Source of the DNA: Bacteroidales bacterium
GTDB lineage: Bacteria; Bacteroidota; Bacteroidia; Bacteroidales; JAADJA01
DNA length: 7,273 nucleotides
NCBI GenBank assembly: GCA_021107975.1
Contig: JAIORT010000658.1
Span: forward strand, 1 to 7,273
Direction of reading: 5' to 3'
The position numbers were made by a program, and so were the translations under genes. This document shows, in pieces, positions 1-5,891 of the stretch. Position 1 is the stretch's first letter, and every line of letters starts with the position of its first letter. Under the pieces are notes generated by a model, which saw only the letters and a program-made list of their open reading frames with translations, had not been told where the DNA came from and made no database searches.

Positions 1-449
1 GCAATTCTAACAGCTTCTTCCAGTTCAACTTTCTCGTTATTTTTAATATCCTCAACCAGGTGAACCAAAACTTCTGTGTCGGTATCGCTTGCAAATGTAT
101 AACCCCGGCTAATAAGCTCTTCTTTAAGCGAAGCATAGTTTTCGATTATGCCGTTATGAATGATAGCTAAATTTTGGGATTGGGAAAAATGAGGATGGGC
201 GTTAACATTATTCGGTTCCCCATGTGTTGCCCACCTGGTATGTGCAATACCTATTGTGCCTTTTGTATTTTTATCCTTAATAAAATTTTCAAGATCAGAA
301 ACCTTACCTTTGGTTTTATACAATTTAAGTCCGCCATCTAAAAAAGCAACGCCTGCACTGTCGTAACCTCTGTATTCCAGGCGATGCAATCCTTTTATTA
401 ATATAGGTAAGGCTTGTTTTGAACCGATATATCCGACAATTCCACACAT
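1..449 (-). CDS. glmS: Glutamine--fructose-6-phosphate aminotransferase (isomerizing), N-terminal part, cut by window edge
   Basis: GlmS converts fructose-6-phosphate and glutamine to glucosamine-6-phosphate and glutamate in the cytoplasm, the first step towards UDP-GlcNAc, peptidoglycan and LPS. The frame starts at the ATG at 447-449 and stays open to the window edge, giving 149 codons of a family usually near 600 residues. The protein begins MCGIVGYIG, so Cys2 becomes the N-terminal glutaminase nucleophile after Met removal. Further class-II amidotransferase motifs are LEYRGYDSAG (24-33), HTRWATHG (70-77), NAHPH (83-87), HNGIIENY (98-105) and SDTDTE (121-126). They cover the glutamine-binding Arg and Asp and the oxyanion-hole Asn-Gly. 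The two sugar-isomerase (SIS) domains lie outside the window. It follows the DUF4270 gene by 45 bases and is probably co-transcribed with it. No separate promoter matching the phylum consensus was found in that gap. Confidence 0.97.
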   Translation of the reverse strand, partial: MCGIVGYIGSKQALPILIKGLHRLEYRGYDSAGVAFLDGGLKLYKTKGKVSDLENFIKDKNTKGTIGIAHTRWATHGEPNNVNAHPHFSQSQNLAIIHNGIIENYASLKEELISRGYTFASDTDTEVLVHLVEDIKNNEKVELEEAVRI

Positions 450-494
450 AATTTTATGAGTTTTAGCTGTCCAAAGACAAATAACAATTAATAA

Positions 495-1853
495 TTATTT
501 TGAATTCAAATGAGTATAAATTACTTCCAGCTTAATATGTTGAGGGAGTATTGTCTCGGTACCAAATAAGGTAACTTGATTTGCTTTAACTGATTTCCCT
601 GATGGAAAAAGAACCAACCCATACTCAGTAGTTCCTTGTACTAAATCCTGGATATAAAACGAAATTCTGAATTGATAGCAGTTCAGGTCAGAATTATAAT
701 CCCCTCCAAAATAATCATCACCTTCTAATTGATCGGCTGTAAAAACGTATTGTCCATCTTCGTTTAAGCTGAATAGTACCAGATTGTCAGGCGGAGCCAA
801 TTCATCGGCAGGTTGTTCGGCGGGAATAATTAATTTCGCCTGGCTGATGGCAATATTTCCTGATTCAATCCATTCGGTAAGACCTGGGAATTTAATTGTT
901 GTTTTTACTCCTGCTAAACCTTGCAAATATAATTTTTCTGTTCCGAGAGTTGTATCACCGTTAACAACTTGTTGTATGAAAGTTTGATCTGAACTTAGCG
1001 AATAATCATGTTCAAATTTTCCGACACGTGCATTATTATAATTAATAACAAATTGATAACTTAGAGTGTCATTATAATAAATTGTTACATTAGACCGATC
1101 ATTAAGCAAATCAAAGCATAAAACAGCCCCTTCTCCGGGTGCTGTAACATTTTCAGTGGTTACATACAGTCCTTTGAAAAAATCAATAAAATCATCGTTT
1201 GAAGACAGATCAGTTGAATCAGCGTCGGTAAAAATTCTGTCGATGAAACTCTCATTAAGCGGGATTCGTAATTCAGCAGCATATTTAACCGTATCAATTA
1301 ATACACTGTCGTTAGGATTAGGAATAAAAGTAAAATTTGCCAGTTCAATATCTTTTACATCGAAACTGTTGTTTGAATAATATGAGCTATCTTTATATAA
1401 ATCTTCATTTATTTCGAATACTTTTACTGTTTGTCCAGTACTGATATTCCCGTAATACCCACTATAAACCATAATAAAAATTACAGAATCAGCCTGTGGG
1501 TTTTCTCCAAAATCGGGTTGGATATCGGATAACCTGAGCTGAGTATAGAAGCTGGTGTTTGTCAATCCGAAAACATCAGTATATTGACTTCCAAGCAGGT
1601 TTTGTGAAGTTTCGTCAGTTATAACCGAATCTTCAATGGAAGAATATGCCGTAATATCAATAATTGTATCATACCCCACATAAAGTTTATTATAATCCAC
1701 CAGATTAAGTCCGATTGTTTCCGGTTTTTTGTTGCATGATGTATTGATGAATACCAATGTCGCGACAAATAGAAATGAAATAAAAAAAAATACTCGAAAT
1801 GCTTTCAATTTTGTTTGCTTAAATTTATAATTTCTGTTTATACTGAAACGCAT
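495..1853 (-). CDS. DUF4270 family lipoprotein
   Basis: A 452-residue exported protein of the Bacteroidota-restricted DUF4270 family, whose function is unknown. Residues 1-20 are basic and 21-36 form a hydrophobic segment (VFFFISFLFVATLVFI). NTSC with Cys40 follows, a probable lipidation site, although Asn at -3 departs from the usual Leu. The mature part is rich in beta-prone and aromatic stretches. Family-like blocks are LLGSQYTDVFGLTNTSFYTQ (87-106), DSVIFIMVYSGYYG (122-135), VFEINEDLY (145-153), YLQGLAGVKTTIKFPGL (309-325) and the late YQFRISFYIQDLVQG (393-407). No catalytic motif is evident. The only ATG fitting the signal peptide is at 1851-1853. It lies 90 bases after the GT5-like gene and 45 before glmS, so one transcript probably serves all three. 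The family call rests on recalled motif resemblance. Confidence 0.85.
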   Translation of the reverse strand: MRFSINRNYKFKQTKLKAFRVFFFISFLFVATLVFINTSCNKKPETIGLNLVDYNKLYVGYDTIIDITAYSSIEDSVITDETSQNLLGSQYTDVFGLTNTSFYTQLRLSDIQPDFGENPQADSVIFIMVYSGYYGNISTGQTVKVFEINEDLYKDSSYYSNNSFDVKDIELANFTFIPNPNDSVLIDTVKYAAELRIPLNESFIDRIFTDADSTDLSSNDDFIDFFKGLYVTTENVTAPGEGAVLCFDLLNDRSNVTIYYNDTLSYQFVINYNNARVGKFEHDYSLSSDQTFIQQVVNGDTTLGTEKLYLQGLAGVKTTIKFPGLTEWIESGNIAISQAKLIIPAEQPADELAPPDNLVLFSLNEDGQYVFTADQLEGDDYFGGDYNSDLNCYQFRISFYIQDLVQGTTEYGLVLFPSGKSVKANQVTLFGTETILPQHIKLEVIYTHLNSK

Positions 1854-1864
1854 CCGTACGGACG
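1851..1864 (-). promoter_or_regulatory. Possible start-codon hairpin of the DUF4270 gene
   Basis: On the minus strand the bases read CGTCCGTACGGATG, and the final ATG is the start codon of the DUF4270 gene. As RNA this can fold into a 5-bp stem (one G-U pair) with a GUAC loop, placing the AUG inside the stem. The core TCCGTACGGA is a perfect 10-base palindrome and is strikingly GC-rich for its AT-rich surroundings. Occlusion of translation initiation is an inference. It could also be a protein-binding palindrome or chance. Confidence 0.3.
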
Positions 1865-1895
1865 AATGTTATATTAAATGATTATCTGGTCTGTA

Positions 1896-1918
1896 GTTAT
1901 TTATTTCGTTATTTATTC
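1896..1918. repeat. Imperfect tandem repeat, 2 copies of about 12 bases
   Basis: GTTATTTATTTC (1896-1907) is followed directly by GTTATTTATTC (1908-1918), differing by one missing T. It lies in the 90-base gap between the GT5-like gene and the DUF4270 gene, and so in the presumed 5' leader of the latter. No function can be read from it. In AT-rich DNA, replication slippage explains it well enough. Confidence 0.5.
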
Positions 1919-1943
1919 GCAATATCGTTCAGTATAAGTTTAA

Positions 1944-2762
1944 TTATTCTGAATCATCACCTAATATTTCATCATAAAACTCATTGTAAGCCGTAATATA
2001 ATTATCCATCGGCTGATACCCGAGTACAGGTTTTGATGAGGTATCAAGATATTCTTTTACCTCCTTATTTATGTCTTCAGCTGCTATAATAACAGCATCG
2101 GAAAAATCAATCGCTGCTTTAAACAGATTAATATAAGTAGGCTCTTGATAGTGCATAAGGTCTTTGTTTGTAATGCCATTGAGTTTAATTTTTTTGGCAA
2201 AATCACTATTTAAAGTTTCACTGAAGTCATCATTATATATTGAACAAATTACTTTAGTATCGGAAAAAATCGGGTTGTCTTTAAAAGCTTTCTTTATATA
2301 AATCGGTACCAAACTTGTCATCCATCCATGACAATGAATAATATCGGGTGCCCATCCCAATTTTTTTACAGTTTCTAAAACGCCCCTGGAGAAAAATATT
2401 GTCCGTTCATCATTATCCGGGAAGAATTTTTCGTTTTTGTCAGAAATAGTAAATTTCCTTTGAAAATAATCTTCATTGTCAATAAAGTATATCTGCATTC
2501 GTGCTTGCTGGATGGAAGCTACTTTTATTATCAGCGGATGATCGTTGTCATCAATAATGAGATTCATACCCGATAACCTGATAACTTCATGTAGCTGATT
2601 TCTTCTTTCATTGATATTTCCAAACCGTGGCATGAACGTCCTTATCTCTCTTCCTCTTTCCTGTGTGGCTTGCGGAAGGTAGCGGCATATTGTACCCATT
2701 TGACTTTCGGGGAGGTATGGAATTATTTCTTGTGAGACAAATAATACTTTAGCTTTTTTCAT
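1944..2762 (-). CDS. GT5 starch/glycogen-synthase-like protein, N-terminal catalytic domain only
   Basis: 272 residues resembling only the N-terminal Rossmann half of glycogen/starch synthase (GlgA, about 470-480 residues). Alignable blocks are KVLFVSQEIIPYLPES (5-20), FMPRFGNINERR (43-54), IYFIDNEDYFQRK (91-103), PDIIHCHGWMTSLVPIYI (139-156) and NLFKAAIDFSDAVIIAA (212-228). The C-terminal GT-B half is absent, and the frame ends in an acidic tail with TAA. Key GlgA positions are changed. The KTGGL ADP-glucose motif reads ESQMGT, the HDWH motif reads HGWM, and the conserved His-Asn after the next strand reads Tyr-Asn (176-177). Known for the family: Lys15 of E. coli GlgA contacts ADP-glucose. 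Inferred: this protein is unlikely to be an active glycogen synthase and may bind a ligand or regulate. Short GT5 proteins beside DUF4270 genes recur in Bacteroidota, so this is probably not a recent truncation. It has its own strong promoter and leads the unit with DUF4270 and glmS. Confidence 0.85.
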   Translation of the reverse strand: MKKAKVLFVSQEIIPYLPESQMGTICRYLPQATQERGREIRTFMPRFGNINERRNQLHEVIRLSGMNLIIDDNDHPLIIKVASIQQARMQIYFIDNEDYFQRKFTISDKNEKFFPDNDERTIFFSRGVLETVKKLGWAPDIIHCHGWMTSLVPIYIKKAFKDNPIFSDTKVICSIYNDDFSETLNSDFAKKIKLNGITNKDLMHYQEPTYINLFKAAIDFSDAVIIAAEDINKEVKEYLDTSSKPVLGYQPMDNYITAYNEFYDEILGDDSE

Positions 2763-2794
2763 AGTGGTGCAAGTTATTATTTTAAAAAGGTTTG

Positions 2795-2825
2795 CAAAAG
2801 TAGTAAAAATTTAGTTCATTTTCAA
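2795..2825 (-). promoter_or_regulatory. Bacteroidota-type promoter for the GT5-like / DUF4270 / glmS unit
   Basis: On the minus strand TTG (2825-2823) is followed after exactly 20 bases by TACTTTTG (2802-2795). This matches the Bacteroidota primary-sigma consensus of TTG at -33, 19-21 bases, then TAnnTTTG at -7. Transcription should start a few bases downstream, near 2788, leaving a leader of about 25 bases before the ATG at 2762. The -33 element overlaps the stop codon of the upstream phosphoesterase gene. No motif as good was found before the two following genes. Confidence 0.7.
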
Positions 2826-3337
2826 TTGTTTTTCAAACCAATTACATTTTTTCTTAATTCAATCACCTCTAAATCTTTAATCTCTTTACTGTTAACAGAA
2901 AACCTAACAAGCGTAATAACTCTATGTGAACCAAATTTTCCTGCTGCTCCAGGGTTGATATGAAGTAAATCATTTTGTTTATCGTACATTACTTTTAAAA
3001 TGTGTGAATGTCCTGAAATGAACAGTCCCGGTTTTTCCCTGAGGATAAGTTCACGTGCTTTTTTCCAGTATCTGCCCGGATAACCACCGATATGAGTTAT
3101 CAGCACCTTTACATCTTCACATTGGAAAACCTGCGTTTCAGGATACACAGCCCTAACCTTATGTCCGTCAATATTGCCATAAACAGCCCTTAGGGGCTTG
3201 AAGGCATTCAGACTATCAGCAGTTTGAATATCCCCGATATCGCCGGCATGCCATATCTCGTTACAGTCTTTAAATATTTCAAAAATCTTTGGGTGGAGAA
3301 AAGAATGGGTGTCAGAAAGTAATCCGATATAAACCAT
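2822..3337 (-). CDS. YfcE/MJ0936-family metallophosphoesterase
   Basis: A 171-residue cytoplasmic calcineurin-like phosphoesterase of the small YfcE/MJ0936 (Vps29-like) type, which hydrolyses phosphodiesters with a dinuclear metal centre. The physiological substrate is not known from sequence. All metal-ligand motifs are present in order: SDTH (8-11), HAGDIGD (30-36), GNID (54-57), THIGGYPG (81-88) and GHSH (109-112), then NPGAAGKFGSHR (128-139) near the end. Length is normal for the family. The ATG at 3335-3337 gives the expected start, with the first strand MVYIGLLSDTH. There is no signal peptide. It lies 50 bases after the TonB-like gene and probably shares its transcript, since no promoter consensus is visible in the gap. 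Its stop overlaps the -33 element of the next promoter. Family assignment is firm; substrate is open. Confidence 0.93.
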   Translation of the reverse strand: MVYIGLLSDTHSFLHPKIFEIFKDCNEIWHAGDIGDIQTADSLNAFKPLRAVYGNIDGHKVRAVYPETQVFQCEDVKVLITHIGGYPGRYWKKARELILREKPGLFISGHSHILKVMYDKQNDLLHINPGAAGKFGSHRVITLVRFSVNSKEIKDLEVIELRKNVIGLKNN

Positions 3338-3340
3338 TTA

Positions 3341-3386
3341 ATTTTAGATTTTAGATTTACGATTTTAGATTTGAACCTTGAACCTT
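3341..3386. repeat. Intergenic heptamer-period repeat
   Basis: Read on the plus strand, the gap consists of ATTTTAG (3341-3347), ATTTTAG (3348-3354), ATTTACG (3355-3361), ATTTTAG (3362-3368), a partial ATTT, and then GAACCTT twice (3373-3379 and 3380-3386). It fills nearly all 50 bases between the TonB-like and phosphoesterase genes, ending just before the TonB-like stop codon. I recall similar ATTTTAG/ATTTACG strings scattered between genes in Bacteroidota genomes, but I cannot count copies from this window. It has no dyad and so is not a terminator. Confidence 0.8.
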
Positions 3387-3387
3387 T

Positions 3388-4218
3388 TTAGTAAACCTGT
3401 CCTGGAGTAGGAATTTTACCTCCCACAGTTTGTTTGGCTATGTCAAAAGTAATTTCCAGGCTCATGAATGTCCTGACTGCCTTATTGTTCAGCAAACCCG
3501 GATTCCACTTTATCAGCTTTACCACCCTGATGGCTTCCTCGGTGCAACCGCCTCCCACACTCTTTTCAATAATAATATTTGAAATTCTTCCGCTTGGCTC
3601 AACTACAAACTTCAACTTTACCATACCGGAAACATTCTGCTTAAATGCTGCATCAGGGTATTTCAGGTTATTAGCCATAAAACTGTTGAAATTATAATTT
3701 TTGCCGGTAAATATTGGCTTTGGCGGAACATCTGTATCATTTAATGGATAGACTGTATTACTGCTGTCAACAGGCTGATAGGGATAAGCAAAATATTTAT
3801 ACCCCCTTGCTTTACACAATTTCAAATACTTCTTTATACTGAATTTTATCTCAAACAAATGCAGATATGCTATGGGCTTACCTAATTCGGTTGCAGGGTA
3901 CCATAATATTTTATTAAAAATCCTTGTTGCTTCTTTATCAATTTCTTTGCTTACTGATTTAGTAATCTTTAAATCGGTTATTGACCCATCGGGTTTAACA
4001 ATAAAAGAAAGCACAACAGTACCTTCTGTTTTATTTTGAAGGGCTTTTTGCGGATAAATCATCTCTTCTTTGATAAATTCTTTTAACATTCGTTTTTCTC
4101 CGTAACAAACAGGCGGGGTGATTTCTTGAGCTACTAATGAAGAATCCACGAAAACAGGCATTAGCACAGTTAAAAAAATAACTACTCTTAACATGATTTG
4201 TATCTTAGCAGATTTCAC
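3388..4218 (-). CDS. Periplasmic protein with two TonB C-terminal-like domains
   Basis: 276 residues. An export signal (basic residues 1-11, hydrophobic 12-24, likely cleavage near SLVAQE at 27-32) is followed by two TonB_C-type repeats. Repeat 1 runs about 45-128 (MIYPQKAL, GTVVLSFIVKPDGSI, KITKSVS, WYPAT). Repeat 2 runs about 177-260 (LKYPDAAF, GMVKLKFVVEPSGRI, IIEKSVGGGC, WNPG). In TonB this fold contacts the TonB box of outer-membrane receptors. Here the proline-rich spacer and a lasting membrane anchor are missing, so classical energy transduction is doubtful. A periplasmic adaptor or binding role is inferred. The start is GTG at 4218, chosen because AAA follows and the N-region is lysine-rich. 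An in-frame ATG at 4194 (residue 9) would also leave a signal peptide and is a real alternative. It is probably co-transcribed with the phosphoesterase gene. Confidence 0.85.
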   Translation of the reverse strand: MKSAKIQIMLRVVIFLTVLMPVFVDSSLVAQEITPPVCYGEKRMLKEFIKEEMIYPQKALQNKTEGTVVLSFIVKPDGSITDLKITKSVSKEIDKEATRIFNKILWYPATELGKPIAYLHLFEIKFSIKKYLKLCKARGYKYFAYPYQPVDSSNTVYPLNDTDVPPKPIFTGKNYNFNSFMANNLKYPDAAFKQNVSGMVKLKFVVEPSGRISNIIIEKSVGGGCTEEAIRVVKLIKWNPGLLNNKAVRTFMSLEITFDIAKQTVGGKIPTPGQVY

Positions 4219-4260
4219 GGTATCGGCTTATTAATCTTTTTGTATTTAATACTACAAAAT

Positions 4261-4290
4261 CAAATGTAAAATTAAGTAATTTTTCAGAAA
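4261..4290 (-). promoter_or_regulatory. Candidate promoter of the TonB-like gene
   Basis: TACATTTG on the minus strand (4268-4261) is an exact TAnnTTTG -7 match. The -33 position, 19 bases upstream, reads TTT (4290-4288), which is two of three against TTG. Transcription would begin near 4254, upstream of both the GTG (4218) and ATG (4194) candidate starts, so it does not settle the start choice. Confidence 0.45.
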
Positions 4291-4325
4291 GCATACCGAA
4301 AAAAATTCTATCGGCTAAATAATAA

Positions 4326-4352
4326 CTTAATGTGCTAAATATAAACATTAAG
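4326..4352. promoter_or_regulatory. Perfect 8-base dyad in the divergent intergenic region (operator-like)
   Basis: CTTAATGT (4326-4333) and ACATTAAG (4345-4352) are exact inverted copies separated by 11 bases. The arms lie 19 bases apart centre to centre, about two helical turns, as expected of a dimer-binding site. The dyad sits between the divergent TonB-like and rmuC genes, about 78 bases before the rmuC ATG and upstream of the TonB-like promoter. No T-run follows, so it is not terminator-like. The binding protein is unknown, and chance is possible in AT-rich DNA. Confidence 0.3.
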
Positions 4353-4429
4353 GTACAATATTTGATATTTTTTTCACACCTTTATAAAAATTCCTATTGG
4401 ATTTCATAATTTTACAAAAATTATTAATT

Positions 4430-5785
4430 ATGGAAATTCTATATCTGATAAGCGGACTGATTCTCGGAGGAGTTATCGCCTGGTTTGGATTTAAAAGCAA
4501 GTTGACAAAGCAAAAAAGCGAGCTTCAGCTTAAAATCGGTGAAATTGAAAAAGTGAAGATTGATGAGATTAATAACCTCGATAAGGAAAAGAGTATCATC
4601 AGCGAAAAATATTCTGACCTGCAATCGGCAAATGATAAACTGGTTGAGGAATTAAACGGGGAAAGAGACCGGAATGAACATCTGAATACAAGAATTGCAA
4701 GGGCTGAAGTGGAATATAAAAATCTTCAGGAAAAACTTGATACACAAAAAGCAGAGATAGAAGACCTGCAGAAAAAATTTACCACCGAGTTTGAAAACAT
4801 TGCCACAAAAATCCTGAAGCAAAATTCACAGGAGTTTACCCTTGCTAACCAAAAGAATATCGGCGAAATCCTTAATCCGTTGAAAGAAAAAATTCAAATC
4901 TTTGAAAAGAAGGTAGATGACACCTATCAAAAAGGACTCAGGGATCAGACTGACCTGAAAGCAGAAGTGAAAAAACTTTATGAGCTTAATTTCAAAATAA
5001 GTGAGGAAGCTAATAACCTTACAAAAGCCCTTAAATCGGATACCAAAAAGCAGGGCAACTGGGGTGAAATAATCCTGGAAAGAGTGTTGGAACGTTCGGG
5101 TTTGGTCAAGGGACAGGAATACGAAACGCAAACTACTGTTAGAAATGAAGAGGGAGAATTCATCAGACCGGATGTTGTTGTAAAACTTCCTGATAATAAA
5201 CATATCATCGTCGATTCAAAAGTTTCTTTAATTGCTTATGAAACGTATATCAATGCAGAAGATACTGACAAAAATGAAATCTACCTGAAACAACACATTG
5301 AATCCATTAGAAACCATATAAAAGGATTGAGTGAGAAAAATTATCAAAATGCAACTTTGTTCGACACTCCTGATTTTGTTCTTATGTTTATGCCTATCGA
5401 ATCGGCTTTCAGCACGGCAATACAGGCGGATATAAATTTATTTAATTATGCGTGGGAGAAAAAAATAGTCATTGTCAGCCCGACAACCCTTTTGGCTACT
5501 CTTCGAACCATTGCCTCTATCTGGAAACATGAAAAGCAAACACAAAACGCCCTTGAGATTGCACGCCAAGGGGGAGCATTGTACGATAAATTTTTTGGCT
5601 TTTTAACCGATATGGAAAACCTCGGTAACCAGATAAACAAAGTACAAAAAACTTATGACGACGCCCAAAATAAACTGGTTGACGGAAGGGGAAACCTGAT
5701 AACCCAGGTGGAGAAACTTAAAAAACTTGGCGCCAAGGCAAGTAAATCCCTGCCCGGTAAATATCTTGAAAGCATTGAAACCTGA
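4430..5785 (+). CDS. rmuC: DNA recombination protein RmuC
   Basis: RmuC limits recombination between inverted repeats and is thought to be a nuclease of the PD-(D/E)XK fold. The 451-residue protein has an N-terminal membrane segment (2-20, EILYLISGLILGGVIAWFG), a long charged coiled coil (about 25-200), and then the RmuC domain. Its marks are GNWGE (209-213), RPDVVV (246-251) and VDSK (261-264), which together supply the acidic and lysine positions E213, D248, D262 and K264. Next come MPIESAF (321-327), SPTTLLATL (350-358) and a final helical part ending at TGA. Length and architecture are normal. The ATG at 4430 is preferred over an in-frame TTG at 4397, because the membrane helix directly follows MEIL and the extra 11 residues add nothing recognisable. 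It is divergent from the TonB-like gene and 106 bases ahead of the GWxTD gene. No clear promoter was identified. Confidence 0.95.
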   Translation: MEILYLISGLILGGVIAWFGFKSKLTKQKSELQLKIGEIEKVKIDEINNLDKEKSIISEKYSDLQSANDKLVEELNGERDRNEHLNTRIARAEVEYKNLQEKLDTQKAEIEDLQKKFTTEFENIATKILKQNSQEFTLANQKNIGEILNPLKEKIQIFEKKVDDTYQKGLRDQTDLKAEVKKLYELNFKISEEANNLTKALKSDTKKQGNWGEIILERVLERSGLVKGQEYETQTTVRNEEGEFIRPDVVVKLPDNKHIIVDSKVSLIAYETYINAEDTDKNEIYLKQHIESIRNHIKGLSEKNYQNATLFDTPDFVLMFMPIESAFSTAIQADINLFNYAWEKKIVIVSPTTLLATLRTIASIWKHEKQTQNALEIARQGGALYDKFFGFLTDMENLGNQINKVQKTYDDAQNKLVDGRGNLITQVEKLKKLGAKASKSLPGKYLESIET

Positions 5786-5891
5786 AAATATAATCTGCTA
5801 TGAAACACTCATGTTTTTTATATTGAGACACGCGAGAGAATGATTAAAATGTAAGTGGCAAACAGTTAACGTATTACTAAATTTTAAACGG

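Noticed and set aside
450..494. glmS riboswitch-ribozyme or separate glmS promoter
   Set aside because: The gap is only 45 bases, far too short for the ribozyme, which is known mainly from Firmicutes. The nearest -7 match (TGTCTTTG) lacks a -33 partner at the right spacing.
4357..4364. AATATTTG as the rmuC -7 box
   Set aside because: The first base is not T, and no TTG lies 19-21 bases upstream. It is only a weak possibility.
4397..4429. TTG start extending RmuC by 11 residues
   Set aside because: The ATG at 4430 puts the membrane helix at the N-terminus as is usual for RmuC. The extension is AT-rich leader sequence.
4826..5203. 125-codon minus-strand open frame inside rmuC
   Set aside because: It is antisense to the well-conserved RmuC coding region. 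Its translation is Phe/Leu/Ser-rich, as expected of the reverse of a Lys/Glu-rich coiled-coil gene.
5803..5819. AAACA-CTCA-TGTTT stem followed by Ts after rmuC, as a terminator
   Set aside because: The stem is only 5 bp with a single G-C type pair, so it is too weak to call.
5878..5885. TAAATTTT as a -7 box for the GWxTD gene
   Set aside because: It is one mismatch from consensus, ends six bases before the ATG, and has no -33 element, so it would imply a leaderless transcript.
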